A stretch of DNA of 64,000 bases from Polytrichum commune (Eukaryota; Streptophyta; Polytrichopsida; Polytrichales; Polytrichaceae). The notes beneath the pieces are model-generated. The model was not told the origin of the DNA. It worked only from the letters and a program-made list of their open reading frames with translations, and made no database searches. The position numbers and the translations under genes were made by a program. Position 1 is the first letter of the stretch, and each line of letters starts with the position of its first letter. Below, piece by piece: positions 43,363 through 55,277 of this stretch. The stretch lies in assembly GCA_950295325.1 (NCBI GenBank), contig OX485804.1:48050001-48114000 (forward strand), read 5' to 3'.

Positions 43363-43700
43363 ATCGGGCGCCCATACCCATGCCCATGCCCATACCCACC
43401 CATGCCCATGAGTTTTGGGTGGGCATGGCTGCGCTATTATTGTTCATGGGCGGGCATGGGCGGGCATGGGTGGGCATGGGTGGGGCATAATTACACAATT
43501 ACACAATTACACAATTACACATTACACATTACACAATTTTTGAATACATGGGCGCAATTTGAATAGCATGGGTGGGCATGGGTGGGCACATGTCATGCTA
43601 TGTGTGGGCATGGGTGGGCATGGGTGCGCACATGTCATGCTATGGGTGGGCATGGGTGGGCATAGGTCGTTGCTGATGGGCATGGTCTGGGTATGGGTGC
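43363..43700 (+). repeat. GGGCATGGGT minisatellite with inverted block
   Basis: Units of GGGCATGGGT/GGGCATGGGC over 43,420-43,690, preceded by the complementary form (CCCATGCCCATACC) at 43,363-43,405, so the two blocks can pair. A (ACACAATT)n stretch at 43,490-43,540 interrupts it. Confidence 0.8.
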
Positions 43701-44584
43701 AATTAGAAAGGAAAATGTTGGGCTCTGCTCACCACCATCATGAGGGTTGGAGATTTCCTGTACCAGTCGGACGTCGATGGAGTTTACCTTTAGCGAAGTG
43801 GATATCGACCAACATCCATGTCAAATTATAAGGTAAAATTATGAAGTTATTTGATGGAGGGTCCAGGTTTCTTGATTTTGGCACATCAAAAGAACACACG
43901 TGGTCACTTGGTACGACTTCCAATCCACCCTCAACCCATATTCACCTTCAGAAGAGCAAGCAAACTGAAGTTGTGAAGTAGTTTTGAGTTTTGTGGTGTA
44001 CATTCGGAAGAAAAGACACAGCTCAAATTGGTATATTTCCAGACACATTACCATTGTGTGCGATGGTGGTGCCTTTAGAAGAATCATTGTAAAATGGTGG
44101 GCATTATTATGCTAAGAGCTCCTGAATTTATTGATGAAAATGTAGATTACCCTTCGACACCAGACCTTCATACATACAAGAATGGACGATCTCTTCTCAG
44201 AGGGAAAGCTGTACCAAAAATTCTTATGTTTATACACTTGCACCCAGTGACCTTGTCAGATTCTTTTATGTTATCCACAGGACTTGAGAGTGGTGCATGT
44301 ATTATCAATTGCACCATTTGGGTGGTGTGAAGTTTATCAATGAACTCTAGCTACACCTACCACACCTTTTCTTTATTTCAATTACTGTTGACAACACTAC
44401 ACTAAATTGTCCTATTAAGGTAGAGGGTGTTGAAATTGACACACCACTCCAAACCAACACCTGTAAATGCCTCCCAATCACCACCACTCTACTACCTCGA
44501 ACCGTTCCCCATGGTGTAGGAGTGCTCAGGTCCATGGAGTGACGGTTTTAGGTGTCATTAATGGCGACATCTCAAACCGGCCAA
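43701..44584. other. Intergenic, nothing recognised
   Basis: Short ORFs without domains; no element ends found. Confidence 0.4.
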
Positions 44585-44804
44585 TGATCGGGGAGAACTG
44601 GCAGTTAGTTACAAATGAACCGGTTGAGTTTGAGAAATAACCGGTTGAAGTTCAAGACTGCAGGAAAATTACCGATCATTTTAGAGGAATATATGGAATA
44701 TATCCCAATTTAATAAAGGAAAACTGGAGGATGTCAACATGTAACCGGTTGGACTTGCAAACACTAGGATCTCGACCGATTATGCCCAAAAATCTCCCTG
44801 ATCA
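44585..44804. mobile_element. MITE, TGATCGGGGAGAA family, copy 2
   Basis: Colinear with 36,305-36,523, roughly 93-95% identical by eye; the right end is slightly changed (CTCCCTGATCA). Confidence 0.7.
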
Positions 44805-44927
44805 CTGAAACCGGCCTCCACTACCTTTATATAGGGTAGGTAATGGGTTCCACTCTATCTCGGGTTGGATCAAAGTGGGCTAGGGTGGCTTGTCAGTGCC
44901 TATTCTAGCCATTTTATACACACACGT

Positions 44928-44947
44928 GGGGGGGGGGGGGGGGGGGG
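44928..44947 (+). repeat. Poly-G tract (20)
   Basis: Uninterrupted G run after a CACACACG stretch. Confidence 0.9.
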
Positions 44948-46164
44948 AGAAAGAGCAATTCTAGCCATTTTATTAAAAAGCCGAGGCAATACAAAGGGTT
45001 AGTACCCAAGATGCAAGGTGATGGTTTTGCAATGGAACCAGGTGGGATCATGGAGGTGGCCGTGTGGCTTTGCACACCGTTACTAGTCGGAGCTTTGAAC
45101 TAACTTGGGCCTAGTACCCAACTATGTTGTGTTGGTTCTAGGCAACGAAGGTGGGGTCCACATCATATGCCAAGTCGTCATACATGGGGCCTAGGGATTA
45201 GTTAAAGGAAGCTAGTGGTTTTAATATTGATTATTCATCAAATATCCAATTAAGACTAATTCTTTTTTATACCTATGTTTAGCCCAAAGTTTAATATGAT
45301 TTGTTTTTAATATCAACCACATAGCCATACGTATGTGCAACAACTTAAAGTGTTGGTCTAAGCTCCCTCTACCTTAGTGTGAGTTATCTTTCGGAGTTCC
45401 GTGTTGCTAAAGCTTTTTACCGACATTTTGTTCCTTACCGACTAGGTTATATCATCCACATTCTTGAAAATGGTGTTGTCCACTCTAATATTGAAGTTAA
45501 CGTTGATTCTGTTTAGGAAGATAATCAGTATCTATAGATGTCCGCCGCATGAATTTCTTATGTCCAAAAATAACATGATGTCACAAATTTCTTGACTTCT
45601 TAAGAGCAGGCTTCAATTTTTTCAATTTTTTAACATTTGCATTTGGTGGCCAAACGAGAGTGTCGACTCATGCATGAGTGATTTCGAGTGTTGAGTTGTC
45701 GATGGTGGCCATCTTTATTGACTTGGGGATGGGTGATTATTCATGATAATTCTTACTAGCAATGTGTGGTTGAACTATTTGGTCCACCTTGAGTTCAAGC
45801 AACTCTCAATTGATGTGATCCACCTCAATTATTGTGCATGTTAATTACATCTTGGCATTATAGCATAAGTGACACTATTGGGCTAGTGAATCTAATTACT
45901 GTATGAATTTTATGAATTTCACATCTAATTACACAGACAAATTTATCGATTTTGGATAGATTTATATATTGGATGGGGTTAACCAATGAAAGGAAATGAA
46001 ATAGAGCCATTTTAACGTTTGGAAAGCCAAAAGGATTATGGGACTAAACGTACATCAAGATGGTGTCAAACATGCTAATTCTTAATAGGTTTTCATTTAG
46101 GGTCATGACAATGATTAATGAAGGAGGTTAACTGTATCAATGGGACCTATAATAAGATTGTATA
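44948..46164. other. Intergenic, nothing recognised
   Basis: No ORF or element end seen. Confidence 0.4.
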
Positions 46165-46480
46165 TACACTCTAAACTCTGTAATATCATGCTTGTTGCAA
46201 CCAAAGTGCATGTGATATTAAAGAGTTATGTATTGTTAACATGGATGTGTGATAAATGAGAATTTTGTAGCATGTGACATTATGGAATAACACAAAGTCA
46301 ACATTGCAGTAATGACAATAATTAAAATGATAAAAACATGATTTGTGCAAGTGAGTGGTTTGTCTTTTATGATTTATTTGAATGTGAAAACCCATGATAT
46401 ATGGGAGGGAAATGTGACAACAAGTAGCAAGATTTAGACTGAGAACATCCGTTCCTAGGGGGTCAGGATATAGTAGGTTT
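46165..46480. mobile_element. MITE of the CTCCGTAATATCAC family, right end lost
   Basis: Left end TACACTCTAAACTCTGTAAT and the GGGAGGGAAATGTGACAAC block are present. The terminal right repeat is missing. Confidence 0.55.
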
Positions 46481-49369
46481 GTAAACCTTAATTCTTATTT
46501 ACTTAAAAAAGAAGCATCATTATTGATGTTATTATGCACACAATATAAATTTGCATTCATGTTCAGAAAGGTATGATCAAATATTATCTTGCATGTTTTT
46601 GTTGAAATTGTCAATCTACACATAGGTTCCTCATCCATGATTCAATGGTTTGCATGGAAACAATTTTATTATGAGAGAACTGCAAACTTGATAGGAAAAT
46701 GTTAGGACCTAAGACTTCATAGTTGATTGTACGAAGCATGAGATTTGAAGCTTGAACATGATGGACTTGAGATTCATATTCGAGCATGTTGTCACCTTAA
46801 CATTGCCACCTCCAACCTAGGGAGATTACTTACGTTAACCCACATTGCCACAACTTCGCATCACCTACTTGGGTCTATTGCAATGGTATTTGCACTCACA
46901 CTTGCCATGGAATAACTAACATTTTTTTTCAATATAATTGTTCATGAATCGTTCAAACATTCATGCATACACGTTGAATGTGAATCAAACTAATGGTAAT
47001 ATTCAATATAATAACATTCATCATCTCCAATATGCCTACATGCATGTATAAAATATGAACCATACTTACCATGCTTATTTACTGAAGTGATAACCAATGA
47101 TGCCAAGTTCGATGATGTGTGAACTTCGAAGGAGCTTAAAGGTGACGTGCACTTTGATTCCTTTCTCTTTTTTACTTTTTTGGAGACCAAAGGCCAATGC
47201 CATGAGGTAGAGGGTGGTAATTTCAACCCATTCTTAGAAGCATTCTAATCCCATAACTGGAGCATACCTTAAATTGTCCGAATGTTTACGGCACAAAGGT
47301 AGGGGCATATTTGGGTGGAAATCGGGGCCATACCACAAGAACGCGGGGTTGGTTTTAAGTGAAAGTGACATTGAATATAAACAAGCGTTGGGACGTACCT
47401 AGGGGTGGGTTACTTATAGTAGAGAATCCTATTCCCGATCGGGACCCATCGGCAATCTATAGAATACCAAAATTCCGATCAGCCTAGAATTGAATTTCGA
47501 TCAGGTTGGAACCAAATTTTAATCAAACCGGAACCAATAGTGCCATGACACGTCCCAGTTTTGGGTGCTAAATTGAGAAGTGAGCAGTTAAAATAAGCGA
47601 TTATGGCCTGCTCTAGACATTGGTAATATGTTTGGGCCAACTTTTCTCTCCAAAAATTCACACTGATCTCAGGAATAAAATTACCATATTTTTTGCAATC
47701 CTCCTGATTTCAATCTTCCTACACGCAAAGCATTTACAGCACTTTATACTTCTCCAAATTTGGCACAAAACCTCTAAGGTGATCAATTATTGATGTGTAT
47801 ACTATATATGTTTCATAATGATTCCATATGCAAATTTTATAAGGGCTCGGATTTTCTAGTGGGTAGAGTGTCACAATCTTCTTACCTTATCAAAGCGCAT
47901 GTTACACTTTGCAACCAGTAGAATATATACAGTTCCCTGGGAGATAGCTTTGCCATTTCTCTGCCAAGCAGAGTTCGGGAAGTTTTTGAAGCCTTCGTGG
48001 CCAATTGCCGGTAGTTGCTACGAAGGGTCGGATTTTTTCCAATTTACATCGGCAAGAGCCGGTCTTTGGTGAAATCAATCGGCCAATTGCCTATATTTTC
48101 ATATTTTCATTGGCCAATATCATATTAAATGGAATTCATATCGGCACTAATTGTTTAAAAAATGTATAAAAAGTTATTAGAAATCATTTCTTAGTACAAA
48201 ATCTTGAATAAGTGAAAAGAAAGGCATGTTCAAAACTTTAAATTTGAAGAGTTAATATCCTTGGCAGGAATTGAACCTAGCAATGCCTTCACCGCTTGAA
48301 GGCAAAGGGTCCCCCAATTCTTCATAGAAGCAATTGGATTTGGTCATGGAAAGGTTGCATAATTCAAAAAGTTTAAGGTTTAGGGTACTTCCTCAAGTGC
48401 ATCATCAGATGGCCCAGACAAATAGCGCTCTGGATTGTTATACAAATAGCGAAACTTAGCAGATACCCATGCTCATGACCCGGAGGGTATCGGTTACCAT
48501 TTCCGGGTGTCGTCCAGTATTTGAATACTTCTTCTGGCTGAAATCCAGTAACTCACAAGAAGAATTGGCTACATTTCCGGGACATTTTTTGGTCCATCGG
48601 CTAATTGCCGGAGGATTGAAATTACAATCGGATTGCCATCCGATGGTTGGAAATTTGGACCGGCCAAGAGGGGAAATCCATCGGCTGATAATGAACTAGC
48701 CATCGGTTTTCCCCGACCATTGCTGCCAAGCATGGCACCCACGGACCCTATTGATCATATAGAGTCTGCCGAACCTAGTGGTGTAGTCCAAAATTTGAAT
48801 TTAGATCCCAAGAGAGGAAGTACACTTTTATTCCAAGTGTTTCTTTCAACTGAACGAGGGCACTGCTAAGGGCTGTAACACATGGTTATTAATCACCCAA
48901 TTTCCTTACGATAATGACCAACTCCAAGGGGACACAAATAAATAGGTGCTCCGTCACCAATGAAAACTTTTGCCTTGCATATGCATGATTGATCCTACTT
49001 CCAAGTTGATATCCCAGTCTGGATTACACCTCAACCCATGCACAATCCTAAACTCCTCCCCACCTCACTCTTCCAAGCAACCATAATTTAAAACATGCTT
49101 CATGCTAAAAGAGTAAAAAATTCATGCAAAGACAGTGGAGAAGACTGTCCAATCTACAATACCCTCTATGCTCTGTTACAAAAGAATTATTCCTTTGTAC
49201 ATGTCTGTCTCAGCCGCAACTGATTGTAATCCTAGACTACTTTCTTTCCTGTGGGTTGCTTATTTGCTCAACAGCCATGCCAGTCAACATTACCTCAACT
49301 GCTGTTATGCAATACAGAAACACTCCACTGCTAACGTACATTCTCTAAACAATTATCCTCCCTAACCCC
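46481..49369. other. Intergenic 3' of the UXS gene, nothing recognised
   Basis: Around 48,000-48,700 CGGCAA/TTGCCG and CCATCGG words recur irregularly. A tRNA-like word pair at 48,265-48,310 (reverse strand) does not fold into a tRNA. No coding potential recognised. Confidence 0.4.
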
Positions 49370-52300
49370 CTACTCCGAACCTGAATTATTTTCCTTGTGG
49401 TCTCCAAAGATACGCTTCTGGAAATCTTCCACCATACGAGGAAGACCGTCCCTCAATGCAATCTTTGGCTCCCATCCAAGCAACTCCTTCGCCTTTGAGA
49501 TGTCAGGCTTTCGCTTGTGAGGGTCGTCGGATGTGTTTTCCTTGAACTCTATTCTTGCAGCAGGATCAATCACTTCCTTAACCACCTGACCAATGTACAA
49601 CAATTATGAGTCAACAACCAGGTGCTCCATGGTGCTAAAAGCATATGAAACGGTTGCTTAGGATCATAAATCTCATTGGATGTTTCCGTGTTATTCAAGA
49701 AGTTTGGGTCATAGGCAAATTTCAGGTTATCAACACACCATATTCCTCTTCTGTGACAGGCTCGAGCCTCATAGTTATGTTATATGCACACTTCAAAGTC
49801 CAAATTCCAGTCCATAAGCCCTTGAGGTAAAATAGACAAACACCACAAACAACAGGTGCAAACCTCTGCAAGCTCCAGCATCGTGAATTCGCCTGGATTA
49901 CCCAAGTTGAACGGTCCAACATGCTCACCCTCCATCAATCGCACCAGTCCATCAACCTACAAATCCAAGACATACTGCACCTTAACCAAATGCAATGATA
50001 CAAGATGTGTTGTACCAGGTCCAGGGGAAGGCCTGCAGAACCTAACAATGCTCTAGTGTCACATTACAGGAAGGTCACACAGCCATTCACACCATCTGCT
50101 TCAAGGATACAGCCACACGATTATATGTTTCAAATGGAAGCATTCATTCCTCTGAAATCCTTTTTGAGTAGAGTTTACATCCACAGTCATCTCCATAAAA
50201 ATTAGCACATCACACAAGAAAGATATACACATTCAAAAGTGGCTCGTATCATACAAGCCTCCTTCAAAGTGTGTGTCCAAGACACCAACATAAACAGGTA
50301 AATAAGTTCAGTAGGCACTGTACCAAATCAGCGACGTATTGGAAACTCCTTGTTTGCTTTCCATCACCATAGACAGTCATAGGCTCCTTTCGCAAAGCCT
50401 AAAAGTTCACAAATGCAATTATACTGTTACACTGCTAGCACAATACTTCCATTGTCATGCCAGCTGTTTACCATTGCCAACAAATAGTAGAGTAATAAGC
50501 CCACTCTCACTTTGTAGACACAGTGCTACAACAAGGTGTCATGCACATGAAACTTAACCAGCCTGCCCACATCAGCTTACCTGAGCAACAAAGTTGCTTA
50601 CAACTCTGCCATCATCAATGCACATCCTTGGTCCGTACGTGTTGAAAATACGAGCAATTCGGACCTGCAGAGCCAAACATAAGAGTAACTGTGCTGAAGC
50701 CTCTAGCCATAGACATCTAATCAAAATGTCTGCATGTCAACCATCTATAAAGAGGAAATTCTTCAAGGTGATGCTAGTGCACATGCTCCAATTCCATCAT
50801 CCTGTGCAATTTTCAGGTTCTCAAATATTCACAATTAAATTACAATACAATACAACGAATAATACCTGCACATCTGCTCCTCTGTGGTAATCCATGGCCA
50901 AGGTTTCAGCAGTACGCTTTCCTTCATCGTAACAGCTCCTAACACCTGCTTGGTAATCACACCAACAATGTGCTTCATTCAAGTCATCGCACTTCCAAAC
51001 TAATTACAGCTTCTAAAATTGGCATTCAAACTCCACCAAACCATATGCACGATTCTCTATCACAAACAATACCAATGCATCAAAATTCGATAATAGTTAT
51101 GCCTGATTCAAAACACTTCACATCCAGTCACTCCTTCACTATATTAACATCATTTGCAATACTTCCAAAACATGAGTGCTGCTTCTGCATACAGGTTTCT
51201 GAAATTACCGATAGGGTTCACATTTCCCCAGTACGACTCTGCTCATCCACATGATCACAATTGTTCGCCAACCGCCAACAACACACCACACAAAATGTCA
51301 GAGAACCGAGATGAGAGAAAGGACAGACCGAATATCAGAGAACCAGAGTCAGCATCTACAACATGGAGTCACAATTACATGCACATGCATGCATACCTTT
51401 TTGGGGATGTTCCAATGGATCGCCGTAAACCTCGCTGGTACTGGTCAGCAAGAACCGTGCGCCAACTCGCTTTGCAAGCCCAAGCATGTTCAATGTCCCG
51501 ACCACATTGGTCTTGTAACCCAAGGTCAAGGAGCTACCACGATGAGATAATTACATGCAACCAGGAAAACCATCCCCACTTCCTTTTTCCAGTAATCTGA
51601 TGTTTACATTATGATAATGGCCTCCGATACCAGGGATCCATCTCTTCGACGAACACAATCTCTTCCAGACTAAAATATGCGGGTGGATCTCATACACACG
51701 CATAAACTACGTATCTGGTACACGAACCCTTCCTTTCATCCAACTACTAACCTTTCGCTTACGTTCAACCTGCAGGGCACATTCACAGCAAATACTGTTC
51801 CTGCCAATGTAAGAGCTAACCACTTCAACTACACTCTGCAAATGAGACCACAAACTTGCCCGCGGAAGTCATCAACTTCACATAAATGATCGTAGTAGTC
51901 ACGTGCAATGCAGACAGGATGTTCTATAAAGCGATGGCGCATTGTTCAAAAGAATCCTGGGTGATGTTTTCAGAGTTCCAAAACATCACAAGCCTCACTG
52001 GATTTCCACGACTACCCCAAACAATCATTCCCGGCTCAGAACCACTACTACACGGTAACAACAAGTTGCCCATGGAAGTCGTAAAATTGACGTAAATGAT
52101 CGTAGTGATCACATGCACGGCAGACAGGATGTCCTATAAAGCGCGGAGCTACTCTTAACAAAAGCCTGCAGAATGTGTTCAGCATTGCAGAATCTGATGG
52201 GGGCTCACTGCATCTCGACACCTACTACAGAGAAATCCTGCCAGCTCAGGATCGCAATTAAGCCGCTACCACAACGAAATAACAAATTGCCTCATCAACA

Positions 52301-52945
52301 AAGAGAGGATATGATGGTCTTGATGGGGTTGAACTTGTAGTGCACGGGTGAAGCCGGACACGCCAAATGGTAAATATGATCCACTTCCAAAAGAAGAGGC
52401 TCCACGACATCATGTCGAATCAGCTCGAACCGGGGGTTACCGAAGTGATGCATAACATTCTCCTTCCTTCCGGTGAAGAAATTGTCCACCACGATCACAC
52501 TGTCGCCCCTCGCAATCAACTTATCCACCAGATGGCTCCCAACGAAACCTGCCCCGCCGGTCACCACCACACGCAACCCCTTCCTCGGCAGCCCCAGCGG
52601 GATCTTCCCTCCCGGACTCACGATCGCCGAATGCTGATTCCTGTAAGGCGCGCTCTCGAATGCCCTCACGGATCCTAGGGTTTCCTCGTCGGACTCGTAC
52701 GCGACCACTCCCGGAAACGTCGTTGATGCCTCCGAATGTGCTCTTGTGAACTGAAATTCGGGCCGAAGGAACAAGAAAAACACCGAAGCTATGCCCATCC
52801 CTACCAACACGAACATGAACCGTTGCTCTCGAAGGACGTACTCCACTGATCGTGACACCGACCATTGTTTCTGCGGCTTCGATGTGTACACCGCGGAGTC
52901 GGGCTCTCCCCCGCCCCGCCGATGATTCAAGCTGGAGCTCATCAT
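49370..52945 (-). CDS. UXS: UDP-glucuronate decarboxylase / UDP-xylose synthase, membrane type
   Basis: Eight exons on the minus strand: 52,945-52,313, 51,514-51,397, 51,238-51,209 (30 bases), 50,945-50,866, 50,664-50,581, 50,398-50,324, 49,956-49,864 and 49,585-49,370. They sum to 443 codons including stop (442 residues) and stay in phase throughout. The enzyme converts UDP-glucuronate to UDP-xylose with bound NAD, supplying xylan and xyloglucan synthesis. Evidence: an N-terminal signal-anchor helix (residues 43-60), typical of Golgi type II UXS; the NAD-binding GGAGFVG (130-136); [25 protein letters not shown]; the catalytic Y266-x3-K270; [19 protein letters not shown]; and the [21 protein letters not shown] tail. 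Position 262 is Val where the family usually has Glu. Intron 1 is an AT-AC U12-type intron; the others are GT-AG. It looks intact and functional. Confidence 0.96.
51515..52312 (-). other. U12-type AT-AC intron of the UXS gene
   Basis: The donor is ATATCCTC at 52,312-52,305, the acceptor ends in AC at 51,516-51,515, and a TCCTTGAC branch-site match lies at 51,532-51,525, with its A 11 bases from the acceptor. No GT-AG choice gives the conserved KTIKTN join; this one does exactly. U12 introns need the minor spliceosome. Confidence 0.85.
51850..52290. repeat. Diverged tandem duplication inside UXS intron 1
   Basis: AAATGATCGTAGT recurs at 51,884 and 52,094 (period 210) with GCAGACAGGATGT and CTATAAAGCG following each. 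A third start (AACAAATTGCC) appears near 52,280. Confidence 0.65.
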
Positions 52946-53188
52946 CGTGTTCCAATCCAATCGCCCACAGCAACCTGGGAACCACGACCCCGATGTGCAA
53001 AACCTACCTGCTTGCCACTATCTGTATCATCGACGTCAATGTGCGTGTGGGGGCTCTTAAGAAAGCTGGTTTGAAGGCGTTGATGCTACATCATGTTGCA
53101 CACCACCTGCACATGACGACGCGATGCAATGTAAGTGAATGTGAAGCACGCACCACGTCTGCCTGTGGCGATGGCCAGCGAGTGACGC

Positions 53189-53325
53189 CTTCCCTTCCCT
53201 TTCCCTTTTCCTTCCCCTTCCCTTTGCGGCCGGGGACTCACTTGGCTACGCTGGCTTTCGCAAAACTTTCCCTTGCTCGCCTTCCTCCGTCTCGCCTCTT
53301 GCCAAATCTCTCTCTCTCTCTCTAG
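53189..53325. promoter_or_regulatory. CT/GA-rich upstream region of UXS
   Basis: TTCCC/CTTTC tracts at 53,189-53,228 and (TC)n at 53,307-53,323. On the coding strand these are GA-rich, as often found near plant transcription starts and bound by GAGA-binding BPC factors. No clear TATA box seen. Confidence 0.35.
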
Positions 53326-53384
53326 CCTAATACTTTCCCTTTCATTTTGCTTCCTACCATAACCATAACTACGACTTACCTATC

Positions 53385-53883
53385 TACACTCCGACCTCCG
53401 TAATATCACACCATTGGCAACCAAAGCGCACGTGATGTCAGTTCTAACACATTGTAGATTTTCTTACTTTTCATAAATGCAAACCCTAAAGCTCCCCTAA
53501 ACCCTACTGAACATAGTTTTAGCCTCGGGTAAACAAAGCATGAATTTTTTTTTTTAAATCCTTGTATTGTACAAAAGTTTGATCCTTACGGCAATAATGG
53601 ATACTGACATATCAACGCAGTTGGTCTCACTAGAAGCTTATAAGAAAAAACTTGTATTAAGGAATTACCATCTTCAACTACCATCATTGGCTCACACAAG
53701 GGTTTGGTCCCAAAGGTATAGTTCTACAACTTCTTGTGACATAAAAAAAACCATGATATATGGAAGAGAAATGTGATAGCAAGGAGAGAGGCTTAAATTA
53801 AGAACATATTATCCCTAGGGTTTTAGGATATAAGAGAAGGAGTGACATTGAGGAGGTTGGTATAACGGATTTTAGAGTGTGTA
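53385..53883. mobile_element. MITE of the CTCCGTAATATCAC family, full length
   Basis: The left end TACACTCCGACCTCCGTAAT and the right end AACGGATTTTAGAGTGTGTA are inverted repeats. It includes the shared GGCAACCAAAGCGCACGTGA and GGAGTGACATTGAGGAGGTT blocks. No ORF. Confidence 0.7.
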
Positions 53884-54121
53884 TATACAATGGACAATAT
53901 GGTGGTGAGGTCATCGCCCCATCCTTCCGCATTGTTCTAGAAAGGTGGGGAGAGTGATGTGTCATATGTATAGGTGCAAAAAGGTTGGGTGGCATGGGTC
54001 CATACTAGTTAAGGTACATGGTCCTCAATGGTTATTTTTTTGTACTATCACACTTTATAGTTGAGATTAGGACATCATCTCTTTGAGCCCCGATTTCTCC
54101 TATGACATGAACACACAATTA

Positions 54122-55065
54122 GGGCCGGTTTGCACCATGGACAAGGAAGTCGTCCCATGGCATTGTAAGAGCGTTCATTGGTTGCTAAACTCATCCTAGG
54201 ACCACTTCGGTTTACACCAAGGAAAAAATGGCATATAGTGATCATGGAGGTTGAGGTCCCCAAAAAACATATTTGAAGGCCTAATCAATACACTGACATG
54301 GTCCAACGGGTTTTGTGATGAGAGAGGCAAGAGAGGTGGTCTGGTTGGAAAAGGCAAGGGCCCATGGCAAAGAAATGCCGTTATAATCTTTTTTTTAATG
54401 AATTTTTTTGGGGGGGCTTTATATACAACTTTCCCCATCATGTAAGGCTCACAAGGCACATTTTTCAACATCTATGTGATATAATGGATATTGAGAAGCA
54501 AATCCGCCCTCTATGTGCCTTGATCATATCATAGCCCATGAGACATACCAATTCTTCCATGCCCTACCCCTTAAACCGGCTCCCACATGATTCACCAAAC
54601 ATTGTGGGATGTCTATAACTCAAGAATTTGAGTACACATGGTGAAGCAGGTTGCAAATAATGCTCAATGCACAACACAAGGTACATGTCACATGTAAATT
54701 ACATTGAACATGTACAAATGAAATCACTCCTTTTTTTTTGTAAAAATTGTTGTGAGAAAATTTGCAGCCACATCTTTGACACATTTAACAAGAAGTGAAG
54801 ATAAGTGAACACAAGTGAAGCCGAAGAGAAGAAAAATGAGAATTGTCAAACTTGAAGAAAAAAATTAAAATGCCTTTTTTGGGCATATATTAAAAAAAAT
54901 CATCACAATCACTTTTGGGTGCATGGTCATTATTCTTGGTCCACATTCGGTTTACACCTAGTGAGGGGCCCAAAGGCTTTGTAAACCGAATTTTTAAGAA
55001 ATCAAACCATGGACAAAGGCCATCTTCCATGGTCCGACTCCATGGTCCATGGTGTAAACCGGCCC
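54122..55065. mobile_element. Harbinger-like element without coding frame
   Basis: TIR GGGCCGGTTTGCACCATGGA on the left, mirrored at 55,043-55,065 on the right, with TTA duplications at 54,119-54,121 and 55,066-55,068. The end sequence resembles Tourist/PIF-Harbinger ends. About 940 bases, no transposase. Confidence 0.8.
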
Positions 55066-55277
55066 TTAGAGCATCCTTAGTCGGTCTAGGTAAAGCTCAC
55101 TACAAACCAAAACCTATCTTTTGACTGACCTAAAATTAGAAACTGAAATTACCATCATTAGAAGCACACCTAAATAAACGTGAGATATTTCTCAAGAAAA
55201 AAGAATTGTAAAAATTTGACGTAGGTGAAATCCCTCATTGAAAACACCACATTTTCAAAATTTAGAGGGAGTACACC

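Noticed and set aside
48245-48315. tRNA-like stretch on the minus strand (GGTTCAATTCC with a TTCAAGC loop-like word)
   Set aside because: No acceptor stem or D arm can be formed; at best a tRNA-derived relic.
52521-53000. 159-codon GC-rich minus-strand ORF
   Set aside because: Shadow frame of UXS exon 1.
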